Shown piece by piece: positions 53,684 through 63,056 of a stretch of DNA of 64,000 nt. Where the stretch lies: assembly GCF_013155295.1 (NCBI RefSeq), contig NZ_JABJXT010000005.1, positions 186,001 to 250,000 on the forward strand, in the 5' to 3' direction. Both the position numbers and the translations under genes were made by a program. This stretch comes from Pseudogemmobacter hezensis (lineage in GTDB: Bacteria > Pseudomonadota > Alphaproteobacteria > Rhodobacterales > Rhodobacteraceae). Numbering within the stretch: the first letter of the stretch is position 1; the number at the start of each line of letters is the position of its first letter. The notes under the pieces are model-generated. The model had not been told where the DNA came from and made no database searches. It was given only the letters and a program-made list of their open reading frames with translations.

Positions 53684-54991
53684 ATGCTGTCTGTTCTCAA
53701 AAATCGAACCTATCGCCATCTCTTTGCGGCCCAGGTTATTGCCCTTGTCGGAACAGGCCTGATGACGGTGGCCCTTGGGCTTCTGGCCTATGATCTGGCC
53801 GGGGCGAATGCCGGTGCCGTTCTCGGGACCGCACTGGCAATCAAGATGATCGCCTATGTCGGGGTCGCGCCGGTTGCGCAGGCCTTCGCTGACCGGTTGC
53901 CACGGCGCACAGTGCTGGTCTCGCTTGATCTGGTGCGGGCGGCAGTTGCGTTGTTTTTGCCTTTCGTCTCGGAAATCTGGCAGATCTATCTGCTGATCTT
54001 TGTTTTGCAGGCCGCCTCGGCCGCCTTCACGCCGATGTTCCAGGCAACGATTCCGGATATTCTGCCGGACGAAGAAGAGTATACCCGCGCGCTCTCGCTC
54101 TCCCGGCTCGCCTATGATCTTGAAAACCTGCTCTCACCGATGTTGGCAGCGGCCCTCTTGACGGTCATCACCTTCAGCAACCTGTTCGCTGGAACGGTGA
54201 TGGGCTTCCTGATCTCCGCTGCGCTGGTTGTCAGCGTGACACTGCCCGCGACCATCCCCGGACCGCGGCGTGGCATCTGGGATCGCACCACCCGCGGTCT
54301 GCGCATCTATCTCGCCACCCCACGGCTCAGAGGTCTCATCGCCATCTGCCTCGCGGTATCGGCTGCGGGAGCGATGGTGATCGTGAATACGGTGGTTCTG
54401 GTGAAATCGGGCTTTGGGCTTGGGGAGGCCGAAGTCGCATGGGCACTGGCAGCCTTCGGTGGCGGATCGATGATAGCGGCCTTCGCTATGCCAAAGTTGC
54501 TGGAACGCATCGGCGACCGGCCAGCAATGATTGGCGGGGCTGCGGTCCTGGTGCTGGGAACGGCGGCGGGTTCACTGGTCACCAGCTATGAGGCGTTGCT
54601 GCCGCTCTGGCTGGTGATCGGGTTTGGCTATAGCGTGGCGCAGACGCCATCGGGACGGCTGCTTCGTCGGTCGGGCCAGCCCGAAGATCGTCCCGCGCTC
54701 TTCGCCGCACAATTCGCGCTTTCGCACGCCTGCTGGCTGCTCTGCTATCCGCTGGCAGGCCGCTTTGGCGCCGGCTTCGGGCTCGGAACTACGTTCGTGG
54801 TGATGTCGGTGATCGGACTCACCGGTGTCATTCTGGCACTCCGCCTATGGCCCGCTCATGACCCTGCGGATGTGGCACACGACCACCCGGATCTGGATCC
54901 GGATCATCCGCACCTTCGCGACCATTCAACTGGGTCTGAGCATCGCCATCAGATGATGCTTGATGATTTGCACAGAAACTGGCCGCGATAG
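53684..54991 (+). CDS. MFS exporter with His-rich tail, NreB-like
   Basis: A 435-residue MFS protein (start NRTYRHLFAAQVIALVGTGL; 12 helices) with a C-terminal tail of His/Asp (DVAHDHPDLDPDHPHLRDHS; GSEHRHQ). NreB nickel pumps share this form of His-rich C-terminal tail. It follows rcnA in the same direction with a 66-bp gap, so it belongs to the metal set. Ni2+/Co2+ export is a good guess from tail and context. Confidence 0.8.
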   Translation: MLSVLKNRTYRHLFAAQVIALVGTGLMTVALGLLAYDLAGANAGAVLGTALAIKMIAYVGVAPVAQAFADRLPRRTVLVSLDLVRAAVALFLPFVSEIWQIYLLIFVLQAASAAFTPMFQATIPDILPDEEEYTRALSLSRLAYDLENLLSPMLAAALLTVITFSNLFAGTVMGFLISAALVVSVTLPATIPGPRRGIWDRTTRGLRIYLATPRLRGLIAICLAVSAAGAMVIVNTVVLVKSGFGLGEAEVAWALAAFGGGSMIAAFAMPKLLERIGDRPAMIGGAAVLVLGTAAGSLVTSYEALLPLWLVIGFGYSVAQTPSGRLLRRSGQPEDRPALFAAQFALSHACWLLCYPLAGRFGAGFGLGTTFVVMSVIGLTGVILALRLWPAHDPADVAHDHPDLDPDHPHLRDHSTGSEHRHQMMLDDLHRNWPR

Positions 54992-55442
54992 TCACAAGAA
55001 ATTAGGTAGGCTTCAGATGGTTGCCGATCGGCTCAGATGGGAAACGTGAGGTCGGCCCTTAGCGGCCGGTCGGCATCGACCAATGCTGCGTGGCCGCATT
55101 CTCGAAAGCTGCCCTTCGAGGAGTAACGCAGCAAAACACGCGGGGTGTGGTGCCAGCGGGTCTGAACGGCGGGCGCGGACAGGCTCTTCAGCCGCGCAAT
55201 CTCATCACGCGGCAACTGGTTGGCTAGATTTAGTCGTGCCGATACGGTCATGAAGTCCCTCTGGGTCACACTGCGGGCAACGTGTCGGATCGCGACGGAG
55301 CTGGGCTTGCGCGAGATGGCGAGGAGGGGGTGAGCTTGGGGGATTGTGTGAAGACTATTGGACACAGCCACAGCTGAATAGTGATTTTAGTTGTGCGGCA
55401 CATCGGTGCCATTTACCATTGGTTCAGGCTTCGGAGGGCGGC
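54992..55442. other. Spacer between the metal cluster and the defence-like region
   Basis: A leftward frame (55033-55371) is open but shows no family features, and is counted as doubtful. The base composition turns visibly less G+C-rich after about 55.4 kb, so a junction of separately acquired DNA may lie here. Confidence 0.35.
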
Positions 55443-56276
55443 ATGGGCATCGACTTAGAACCGGCCAACTACAGCGAATTTCAGGAGATGCTCTACGATA
55501 TTTCGCTCACGAAGCATGGCCGATATCGATCAAACTATGTTTTCCGCGGTGTGGGCGACAAGGGCTGGGGGCTCGAAACCAGCCTGCAGAGAATGGGGAA
55601 CCATGCTGCGGCAATCGAACGGCCCCTGCTCCGCAATTTCCTAAAGTACGCTGGCCCTGGCGAAGTCGCATCGGACGCGCTCCTCTACCAACTTGCACTC
55701 GCTCAGCATCATGGTCTGCCCACTCGGGTTCTCGACTGGACGACATCTCCCAGGGTAGCGTCACATTTTGCATTATCTAACGAGAATCACTTCGACGTGG
55801 ACGGCGCTATCTGGTGCATCGATGTGGCCAATGCGCGACGAGTGCTTCCTTCAACGCTCGGTACTATCCTTACGGACGAGGATGCATTCGTTTTCTCGGT
55901 CGAAATGTTAGATCGTTACAAATCATTGAGCGATTTCGATGCAATAGATCCCAAAAGAGAATTTGTTCTCTTTTTTGAACCACCATCTCTTGATGGGCGC
56001 ATCGTCAACCAAGGAGCGGTCTTATCGATGATGCCTGGCCCGGACTTTGATCTGAAAACATACATCCTCCGGCCCGAGAACAGAGATCTGGTGAAGCGCA
56101 TCATCATACCCGCAAAAATTAAGTGGGAGCTACGAGATAAGCTGGACCAAGACAACGTGAGCGAGAGAATGCTTTTCCCCGGTTTAGATGGAACGGCAAG
56201 GTTTCTAACACGCTACTATAGTGCGGGCCCAAACCGGGTGGCCGGCAAGGTTGTCCCTGTCGATCCTATGACTTGA
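55443..56276 (+). CDS. FRG domain protein
   Basis: A 277-residue protein with the FRG domain: name motif in NYVFRGVGDKGWGLETSLQR, then LAQHHGLPTRVLDWTTSPRV ASHF-like and FEPPSLDGRIVNQGAVLSM. The FRG domain is found in mobile and conflict-related proteins and its activity is unknown. GGAGG six bases before the ATG decides the start. It stands alone 181 bp before the SIR2-like gene; a functional link is possible but not shown. Confidence 0.85.
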   Translation: MGIDLEPANYSEFQEMLYDISLTKHGRYRSNYVFRGVGDKGWGLETSLQRMGNHAAAIERPLLRNFLKYAGPGEVASDALLYQLALAQHHGLPTRVLDWTTSPRVASHFALSNENHFDVDGAIWCIDVANARRVLPSTLGTILTDEDAFVFSVEMLDRYKSLSDFDAIDPKREFVLFFEPPSLDGRIVNQGAVLSMMPGPDFDLKTYILRPENRDLVKRIIIPAKIKWELRDKLDQDNVSERMLFPGLDGTARFLTRYYSAGPNRVAGKVVPVDPMT

Positions 56277-56457
56277 TTGTTGGTGGATCGCTACAGACGA
56301 CGAGGTAGCTCGATAAATTCCAACCATAGTTCGTTAAAATATTTGCGAACGTTGGGGCAAGGAAAGGAATGTAAGCGCATTGCGCGGAGGGCACGCCACT
56401 AGGATATTATAGAGTATGAACTTTATGTTCAAATTCTGATTAAGTACGGAGGATTAC

Positions 56458-57777
56458 TTGACGCCGCAAACAATCGCTCGGCTATTGGCATCGATGAATG
56501 CGGGTCGCCTGTTGGTGGTCTGCGGTGCCGGCCTTTCTATGGCTCCCCCCAGCAGTCTCCCATCCGCGCGAGCCGTAGCGGAGCGTTGCTTCGACAAGTA
56601 CCGACTTGAGTCTGACCCCAATTGCGACGCGGGACTCCGCGAGAACTTAGAGGCGCTGGCGGAGCATTTCGCTGGCCTCAACGCACTGCAATCTGTCTTC
56701 ATCGAGCACCTCGTCCCGTGGTCGTCTTTTGTTCGGCCTTCGAACACGGGGCATGCCGCCATCGCAGATTTTCTCATCACACGTGCCGCCGTAGCCGGCA
56801 TATCGAGCAACTACGACACGCTGATTGAGCGACGCGCTTGGGACTATGGTGCCGACTTTCGTGGTTCGCTCGATGGGGACGAAGCCACTGCCGACACCGT
56901 GCGACAGGCACCGTTGCTGAAGTTTCATGGCTGCGCTCACCGAGATCGTCCCTCCACGGTCTGGGCTCCGTCACAACTCGGCGATCCGACGATTTCAGCA
57001 CGTATCGCTCGTAGCAAGGTTTGGATGGCCGCCAACATCCGACAAAAGGATGTACTCGTCGTCGGTTTCTGGTCGGATTGGGAATACCTCAACGCGGTGA
57101 TCGGTGAGGCTCTGATCGATGTTCAGCCACTGTCGGTCACCGTGATCGACCTGTCGCCGACAAACGCCCTTGAGCAAAAGGCGCCGCAGCTCTGGCAGAT
57201 CTCCCACGCTCAGAACGTGACATTCGAACACGTACAGGAGTCCGGCGCTGCAGCGCTCGACGAGTTGCGACGGGCGTTTTCATCCAATTATCTTCGCCAG
57301 GTGCTGGATGCCGGACGGGCCGCCTTTGAGCAGGCCACCGGCGTTCAATGTGACCCTGCTTGGCTCGAAGTCGCGGCTTTCGATAGCGAGGCTTTGTACG
57401 GGCTTAGGCGGGATGCCGAAGGCGTCTCAGCGGCGGAGCCTGCGACGCTCCTGCGTCCTGCGAATCCGGAGGCGCTTGGCTTCTTCCACTTGTTGTTGCG
57501 TCAGGCTGGCGCAGTGCAAATCGCGGACGGCTACGACTTCAATGGCCGGAGCATCCGCGTCGTCAATGGAGCGCAAACTGTGCTGGGCACGCTGCGCGGG
57601 CGGTTTGTCGAGCCGCCGGCAGCAATGGAAGCCGACATCGTCGTCGCCGTCGGCGCCACGGATCTGGGCGTGCCCGACAATGTCATTCGTAGCGGACGGG
57701 CGGGCGATCTCATCCGCCCAGATGCGGGTGGCGAATGGTACGATCTCGTTGGAGCAAGAACTGCGTTGGGCATATGA
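56458..57777 (+). CDS. SIR2-like protein (probable NAD+-consuming effector)
   Basis: A 439-residue protein with a divergent SIR2 domain: loop VCGAGLS (22-27 CGAGLS), N118 in SSNYDTLIER, and H157 in LKFHGCAHRD, then VLVVGFWSDWEYLNAVI. SIR2-like effectors in Thoeris, DSR and AVAST systems destroy NAD+ on phage infection. The C-terminal 120 residues (QIADGYDFNGRSIRVVNGAQ onward) are an unnamed domain. TTG start with GGAGG five bases upstream. It overlaps the next gene by ATGA. Confidence 0.85.
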   Translation: MTPQTIARLLASMNAGRLLVVCGAGLSMAPPSSLPSARAVAERCFDKYRLESDPNCDAGLRENLEALAEHFAGLNALQSVFIEHLVPWSSFVRPSNTGHAAIADFLITRAAVAGISSNYDTLIERRAWDYGADFRGSLDGDEATADTVRQAPLLKFHGCAHRDRPSTVWAPSQLGDPTISARIARSKVWMAANIRQKDVLVVGFWSDWEYLNAVIGEALIDVQPLSVTVIDLSPTNALEQKAPQLWQISHAQNVTFEHVQESGAAALDELRRAFSSNYLRQVLDAGRAAFEQATGVQCDPAWLEVAAFDSEALYGLRRDAEGVSAAEPATLLRPANPEALGFFHLLLRQAGAVQIADGYDFNGRSIRVVNGAQTVLGTLRGRFVEPPAAMEADIVVAVGATDLGVPDNVIRSGRAGDLIRPDAGGEWYDLVGARTALGI

Positions 57778-58307
57778 TGGACATCTACATCCAATCTGAA
57801 ATCCTTCTTCGCGATGCCCAGTATGACACTTGGACATGGACCGGGCCGTCAGGGCCGGTGACATGCTTTGAGAACGCCGCGCTCATGGGTTTTGTGCATG
57901 TCTTCGACACGGCAGATGCGCTCCTTGGTTCGTGGGAAGAACGGCAGAAGCTCGCGCTGTCTCGACACGCGACATTCCTGCGCAGCGCTGGTGCCAAGGC
58001 GTGGAACGTCTATTCCCTCTTCCTCACCGAGGCTTCAGATGCGCGCAGGAGCCGTGAGATTGAACGCATAGAGGAAGACTTTTCGCTGACCCGAAAGATA
58101 GCGCGAGCCTCGATCAGGACGGCCGATGACATCGAGATGGCTTTGCTGCCGCTGCTATCCATTCGATCAAAGCCACTGCTCGGCGCCGCCAACTTCGAAA
58201 CGAGACTGCGCACCAGGCTCAAAGAGATCTCCCCCGATGGCGTTACAGCCTTCCTCAATGAAGCCGCACCAGCAGACGTTGCTCGCATCTTGGGAGCGAA
58301 ATCATGA
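57774..58307 (+). CDS. Small middle protein of the SIR2/ABC operon
   Basis: A 177-residue protein of unknown family. It begins MMDIYIQSEILLRDAQYDTW and has a helical later part (AKAWNVYSLFLTEASDARRS; DFSLTRKIARASIRTADDIE). It overlaps both neighbours (ATGA on each side), so the four proteins are made in strict order. Position between an effector and an SMC-like ATPase fits the 'middle component' of ABC three-component (ABC-3C) conflict systems; the WNVYSLFL part is reminiscent of those proteins. This is inference. Confidence 0.6.
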   Translation: MMDIYIQSEILLRDAQYDTWTWTGPSGPVTCFENAALMGFVHVFDTADALLGSWEERQKLALSRHATFLRSAGAKAWNVYSLFLTEASDARRSREIERIEEDFSLTRKIARASIRTADDIEMALLPLLSIRSKPLLGAANFETRLRTRLKEISPDGVTAFLNEAAPADVARILGAKS

Positions 58308-60352
58308 GGTTGGACTTCGTCGAAATATGTGGTTTCCGCGGATTCAGGGATGTCGCCCGGATAACCTTTGGTCGCGGCTTCACGGTCATCACTGGCCGTA
58401 ACGGCGTGGGCAAGAGCACGGTATGTGATGCTGTAGAGTTCGCCATCACGGGCTCCATTGACAAATATTCTGTTGAGAAGGCCGCCAAGGAAAGCCTGAG
58501 CGATTACTTGTGGTGGCGCGGCGAAGGTGTGCCCGAAGCGCACTACGTCATCGCGTCTTTCGTCGATGACGGCGGCAAGCCATTCACGATCACGCGGACG
58601 CGGGAAACCGGGTGCGATCATTCTCCGGAAGACATCGAAGCTGCGTTGTGTGGCGGGCCGGTGCCTGATGACGCACTCAAGCAACTCACTCGCACGTCAA
58701 TCATCCGCGACGAGTGGATCGCTGCACTTAGTTTGGACCTTACCGAAACAGAGCGTTTCGACCTCGTCCGTGCGGCGCTTGGTGCGATGGAAGGCTCCGA
58801 AGCCGGTAGCAGGGCAAAGGAAGTTGTCGCCGCTGCCGAAGCCAATCACGCTAAGGATGAAGCGGCCTATGAGACGGCTCGCGCGCGGCTGGCTGATCGG
58901 CTCACACAGCAGTCAGAGCTACAGACTGCTCTGACCCGATCTGGCGACGTTTCCTCGGCTCTGCAAGTTGTCGCGGCGGCAGTGCCCAGTGCGCCGCCCG
59001 AGCTGACCGCACAACTATCTGCCGCGCGGGCTATTCTCGCGAACGCGCGTGCCAGGTTGGGGCGCATGAGCGAGGCCGTCCAACTCGGTCGGGATATGGC
59101 AGCCGCACAGGACGTCTATAACAATCCTAATGCTGTCGCCGCCCGCGCAGCGGCGACCGGCGCGCATGATGCAGCGCAGCGAGAGCATGAATCGGCACAA
59201 AAAGCCGTTTTGGGCGCCGAGCAACGCCTCGCACGTGAAGAAGAAATGGATGCGGTCGCGGCCTCGCTCGCACTTCTGGTCGAGCACGGCGAGAGCTTGG
59301 GTTTGCATGACGATCACTGTCCGCTTTGTGCGGCTCATCGCACTTCCGAGGAATTTGCGGCCGGTCTCGCGATAGCACGCAAGAGGGTCGCGTCGCTCTC
59401 GTCGGGCATTCAGGCCGCCCGCGATGATCTCGCGAGCGCAAAGGCAAATGCACGCGAGCTGGGCCTCACGCTGCAAAAGACCGCCACCACGGTTCAGGCC
59501 CATGCAGACGATCTGCGAAGGCTGCGGGCGCAGGAAGCCGCGCATGTCGAGTTCTACGACCATTGGCACCTTGATCACGCCTATATCCAAGACCCCGAGG
59601 GCCTTGAACTGGCCGTGGAGTCTGAACGAGACCGGCTGATTGACCTTGAGCGAGCGCTGCTCGTGCTGGAGGCGTCGCAGGCAGTTTCCCGGATGTCATC
59701 GGTCGAAAGCAATATCGCGGTACTTCGTGATGAAATTGAGAAACTGGCGCGGGCGGTTGGCCAGTCGCAGAGTGCCGTAACGGCGGCCCGGGAAATCGAG
59801 CGGTCAGTCAGGCGTGTGAGCGCAGAGATCATTGATGAGCGGCTTGCTCAGATAAGCCCCTTGCTCAACGAACTGTATCAGCGCCTGCGTCCTCACGCCG
59901 ACTGGCGCACGATCGACTATAGCATTCGCGGTGATGTTCGCCGGTTTCTAAGCTTGAAGGTGGGCGACGGCCTGAATCCGCAGTTTGTCTTCAGCAGTGG
60001 CCAGCGCCGCGCGGCAGGTCTAGCGTTTCTGCTGTCTGTCCACTTGGCTCGCGCGTGGACGCCGCTGCGTTCGCTTCTGCTGGACGACCCAGTTCAACAC
60101 ATCGATGACTTCAGAGCGCTTCACCTCGTCGAGGTGCTTGCGGCCCTGCGTTCCGATGGGCGTCAGATCATTTGTGCCGTCGAGGATCCCGCTCTTGCCG
60201 ATCTTCTGAGCCGGCGCTTGATCAGCACTGCCACGCAAGGCGGCCGCCGTGTGGATATCGAGCTCGGACCGTTGGGGGCGACGGGCGTCGTCTTGGAGCG
60301 GGAAATCTACCCGATGCCGGTCGGTGTTCTGCGGGGCGTGAATTCTGCATGA
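58304..60352 (+). CDS. SMC/Rad50-like ABC ATPase
   Basis: A 682-residue ABC ATPase of SMC type. Walker A GRNGVGKST at 31-39, a coiled coil from about 170 to 510 with a Cys-x2-Cys bend (C339 and C342, HCPLCAAH) as in zinc hooks, signature SSGQRRAAGLAFLLS near 565-580 and Walker B LLLDDPVQHIDD with D594/D595. Such ATPases sense or hold foreign or damaged DNA. It overlaps its neighbours by four bases on both sides. Confidence 0.88.
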   Translation: MRLDFVEICGFRGFRDVARITFGRGFTVITGRNGVGKSTVCDAVEFAITGSIDKYSVEKAAKESLSDYLWWRGEGVPEAHYVIASFVDDGGKPFTITRTRETGCDHSPEDIEAALCGGPVPDDALKQLTRTSIIRDEWIAALSLDLTETERFDLVRAALGAMEGSEAGSRAKEVVAAAEANHAKDEAAYETARARLADRLTQQSELQTALTRSGDVSSALQVVAAAVPSAPPELTAQLSAARAILANARARLGRMSEAVQLGRDMAAAQDVYNNPNAVAARAAATGAHDAAQREHESAQKAVLGAEQRLAREEEMDAVAASLALLVEHGESLGLHDDHCPLCAAHRTSEEFAAGLAIARKRVASLSSGIQAARDDLASAKANARELGLTLQKTATTVQAHADDLRRLRAQEAAHVEFYDHWHLDHAYIQDPEGLELAVESERDRLIDLERALLVLEASQAVSRMSSVESNIAVLRDEIEKLARAVGQSQSAVTAAREIERSVRRVSAEIIDERLAQISPLLNELYQRLRPHADWRTIDYSIRGDVRRFLSLKVGDGLNPQFVFSSGQRRAAGLAFLLSVHLARAWTPLRSLLLDDPVQHIDDFRALHLVEVLAALRSDGRQIICAVEDPALADLLSRRLISTATQGGRRVDIELGPLGATGVVLEREIYPMPVGVLRGVNSA

Positions 60353-62661
60353 ATGCTAGGACCGAGTTGAACGGGCGTCGGGCACATGGTCCCTGGAGCG
60401 ATTTGGCGCTCCACACAATAGGGTGGCGCGCATTCCAAGATCTCTGCTCGCAGGTTTGCGAAGTCGTGCTCGGCCGGCCAGTCGAGATTTTTCGAGAAGC
60501 CAATGATGGCGGACAGGATGCAGTGTTCCTAATCCCCTCCGAGCCCACGGCGCAGCCGATCGGCACGGTCCAATGCAAACATACGTCGGATGCCAGCAAG
60601 GCGCTGAAAGTTTCGGATCTGACCGCTGAGCTGGACAACGTCGAGGAACTGGTCAAGACTGGTCAGGCCGACACATATATCTTCATGACCAACATGAGTG
60701 TGGATGCGCCAGTGGCGGTCGCCGCACGTGCCAAGCTGCGGACGCTCGGCGTGCGCAAAGCGCATATTTTTGGCCGGCAGCATATCGTTCGGGTTATCAG
60801 GGGCAGCGCGCGTCTCCGTGCGTTGGTTCCACAGGTGTATGGCTTGGGGGATCTCACGGCGATCATCGATGAACGCCTCAGTGAACAGTCCCGTGCGCTA
60901 CTGGATAGCTGGATTCCAAAACTACGCACCTATGTCCCGACCAAAGCCCATCGCGACGCTGTGCAAGCGATCTCGGAACATGGCGTGGTGCTGCTGCTTG
61001 GAAATCCATCGAGCGGAAAGTCGGCAATAGGCGCTATCGTTTCAACGATCGCCTCGGAAAATGCTGACAATACCGTCCTTGCTCTGACCAGCCCGCGTGA
61101 CTTCGAAGCCGGATGGAATCCCAACGATCCTGGCCGCTTCTTCTGGATAGACGACGCGTTCGGCTCGAACGTCCTGCGGGATGATTATGTACAGGACTGG
61201 GCATCCGCCTTTTCAAAGCTCCGAGCGGCCGTCGCGCACGGAAACCGCTTTCTTCTCACCTCTCGCAAGCACATCTACGAAGCGGCGCGGCGGCGGTTAG
61301 GACAGCGAAACCTTCCGCAGTTTGCCGACGAAAGCGCGGTGGTCGATGTCGGGGAACTGACGATCGATGAGAAGACGCAAATTCTTTATAATCACGTGAA
61401 CTTCGGCACCCAGACCCAGAGTTGGCGGTCGAGCGTGAAGCCTCATCTCGAGGCGGTCGCCGCCGTGCCCGGGTTCCTTCCGGGCATCGCCGAACGTCTG
61501 GGTGATCCAAACTTCACGAAGAGCTTGGCGCCCCGCGAAAACGCGCTCGTCCAGTTCATGAAGGAACCGCGCGAACATCTCGTCGACACCGTCAACGCGT
61601 TGGGCGACCACCTCCAGGCTGCTCTCATCCTCGTCTATGTGCATCAAGCGGGCTTTGACCCGAACGATCATGATCCATCAGCCGCGCAAGCCGTCGCCGA
61701 GCTGACGGGCTTCACCCTTTCGCGCATCCAAGATTGCTTCGCCGAACTGAAGGGTTCGTTTCTGAAGCACTCCGGGAGGAAATGGACATTCGCTCATCCG
61801 ACAATCTCCGACGCCTTGACGGAGATACTGAGACAAAAGCCACACATGATGTCCGCCCTTATCCGCGGAGCGACCATCGACACGATCCTCAGCAGTTTCA
61901 CCTGTGAAAGCTCATCTCTCATTCGCGACGCACTGGTGATCCCCACCAGCCTTGACGACGCCCTTGTCGGCCGGCTCGGACGCACACCCAACGAGTTGCA
62001 GCGAAATTGGATGCTCTTCCTCTTCCTCGCCTACAGGGCCAGCGACGCGGTCTTCAGCAAAGCCATAAGTGCTTCGCCGGAACTACTGCGCCGTTCATGC
62101 TGGCACACGGAACCGCTAGGAAATGATCCCCGTGTAGCCACCTATGCCCGTGCGCATCGGCTTAATTTGCTTCCGGAGGACCTCCGTTTGGAGGCAGCTG
62201 ACGAGCTTGAATCTGCGGCACTCAAGAATTTCGACGTATCGTTCTTCGTTGAGGAGGACAAGCTCGCCCTCATTCCACCACTTCGGCTGGTCAGCTTGGG
62301 CGTTGGGTTACGAACTGCGGTGCTGCCATCGCTCGAAGAGCGCATAGATGAGATTACGGCTGATGCCGACCTCGACGAGGAGCCGGAAAGCCACTTTGAG
62401 AAGCTGCTCGGCGTGCTGGATCATGTCGAGACGATCGGCGTCGATGACGCCGCCGCCTCACTTATCGACTACGCGCGTGAGCAGGTGAAACGGTCGATCA
62501 AGGCGATCGAGGAGCGCAAGCGCGAACGCGACGAAGAGGCTGAAGACAGCACAGACTGGACCCATATCGTCTCGCAGAATAAGGACGAGGCGTCGGCCAG
62601 CACGCCACCTCAGCCTGCACTTGCCACCAAACGCTCGGTGTTCGATGATGTCGACAAATGA
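60349..62661 (+). CDS. Mrr-like nuclease domain fused to a P-loop (nSTAND3-type) NTPase
   Basis: A 770-residue protein. The first 100 residues show a PD-(D/E)XK restriction-type fold (RAFQDLCSQVCEVVLGRPVE; D57 in NDGGQD and Q75-C-K77 in VQCKHT). From about 200 is an NTPase with Walker A GNPSSGKS (218-225) and Walker B FFWIDD (264-269), then helical repeats to the end with an acidic/basic tail. This matches Mrr-type and nSTAND3 fusions in defence. ATG at 60349 overlaps the ABC gene stop. Confidence 0.82.
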   Translation: MNARTELNGRRAHGPWSDLALHTIGWRAFQDLCSQVCEVVLGRPVEIFREANDGGQDAVFLIPSEPTAQPIGTVQCKHTSDASKALKVSDLTAELDNVEELVKTGQADTYIFMTNMSVDAPVAVAARAKLRTLGVRKAHIFGRQHIVRVIRGSARLRALVPQVYGLGDLTAIIDERLSEQSRALLDSWIPKLRTYVPTKAHRDAVQAISEHGVVLLLGNPSSGKSAIGAIVSTIASENADNTVLALTSPRDFEAGWNPNDPGRFFWIDDAFGSNVLRDDYVQDWASAFSKLRAAVAHGNRFLLTSRKHIYEAARRRLGQRNLPQFADESAVVDVGELTIDEKTQILYNHVNFGTQTQSWRSSVKPHLEAVAAVPGFLPGIAERLGDPNFTKSLAPRENALVQFMKEPREHLVDTVNALGDHLQAALILVYVHQAGFDPNDHDPSAAQAVAELTGFTLSRIQDCFAELKGSFLKHSGRKWTFAHPTISDALTEILRQKPHMMSALIRGATIDTILSSFTCESSSLIRDALVIPTSLDDALVGRLGRTPNELQRNWMLFLFLAYRASDAVFSKAISASPELLRRSCWHTEPLGNDPRVATYARAHRLNLLPEDLRLEAADELESAALKNFDVSFFVEEDKLALIPPLRLVSLGVGLRTAVLPSLEERIDEITADADLDEEPESHFEKLLGVLDHVETIGVDDAAASLIDYAREQVKRSIKAIEERKRERDEEAEDSTDWTHIVSQNKDEASASTPPQPALATKRSVFDDVDK

Positions 62662-63056
62662 GCCTGTCAACGTCGACGCCGTTAGCATGGGTAAACTCCG
62701 GTTTGCCCGCATGCCGAATTGCTCAATCGCTTCCACGGTGGGGTGGTCGATGCGTCGGAGTTCCCCTCCAGTAATAAGCGTGGAGGGTAGTGATGAATCA
62801 AATCCGCGACTATGTGGTGGCCGATGTGGTAGATTGTATAGCCTCGTGGGGCTGTATCATGGCCGACGCTAGCTGGGGCCGAATCTCTCGGGAATTTTGC
62901 AGTCAATGTTATGTTGGAACCAGGAAAAACTATCCGTAATGCGAACCTCCCAATAGTTTGTGGCGTTGCGAGGATATCAACTCTGAAGGCCAGAGCCCCC
63001 TATTGTAGATATAATTTCGATTTATACGAATCGGGCGCAGATTTAAGGGAGAAACC
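62662..63056. other. A+T-rich spacer without a gene
   Basis: Short frames only. Composition changes from G+C-rich to A+T-rich here, which suggests that the following helicase gene was acquired separately from the SIR2 operon. Confidence 0.4.

Noticed and set aside
55033-55371. Leftward 112-codon frame between the metal cluster and the FRG gene
   Set aside because: No recognisable family, no ribosome-binding site, mixed codon use; not strong enough to list as a gene.
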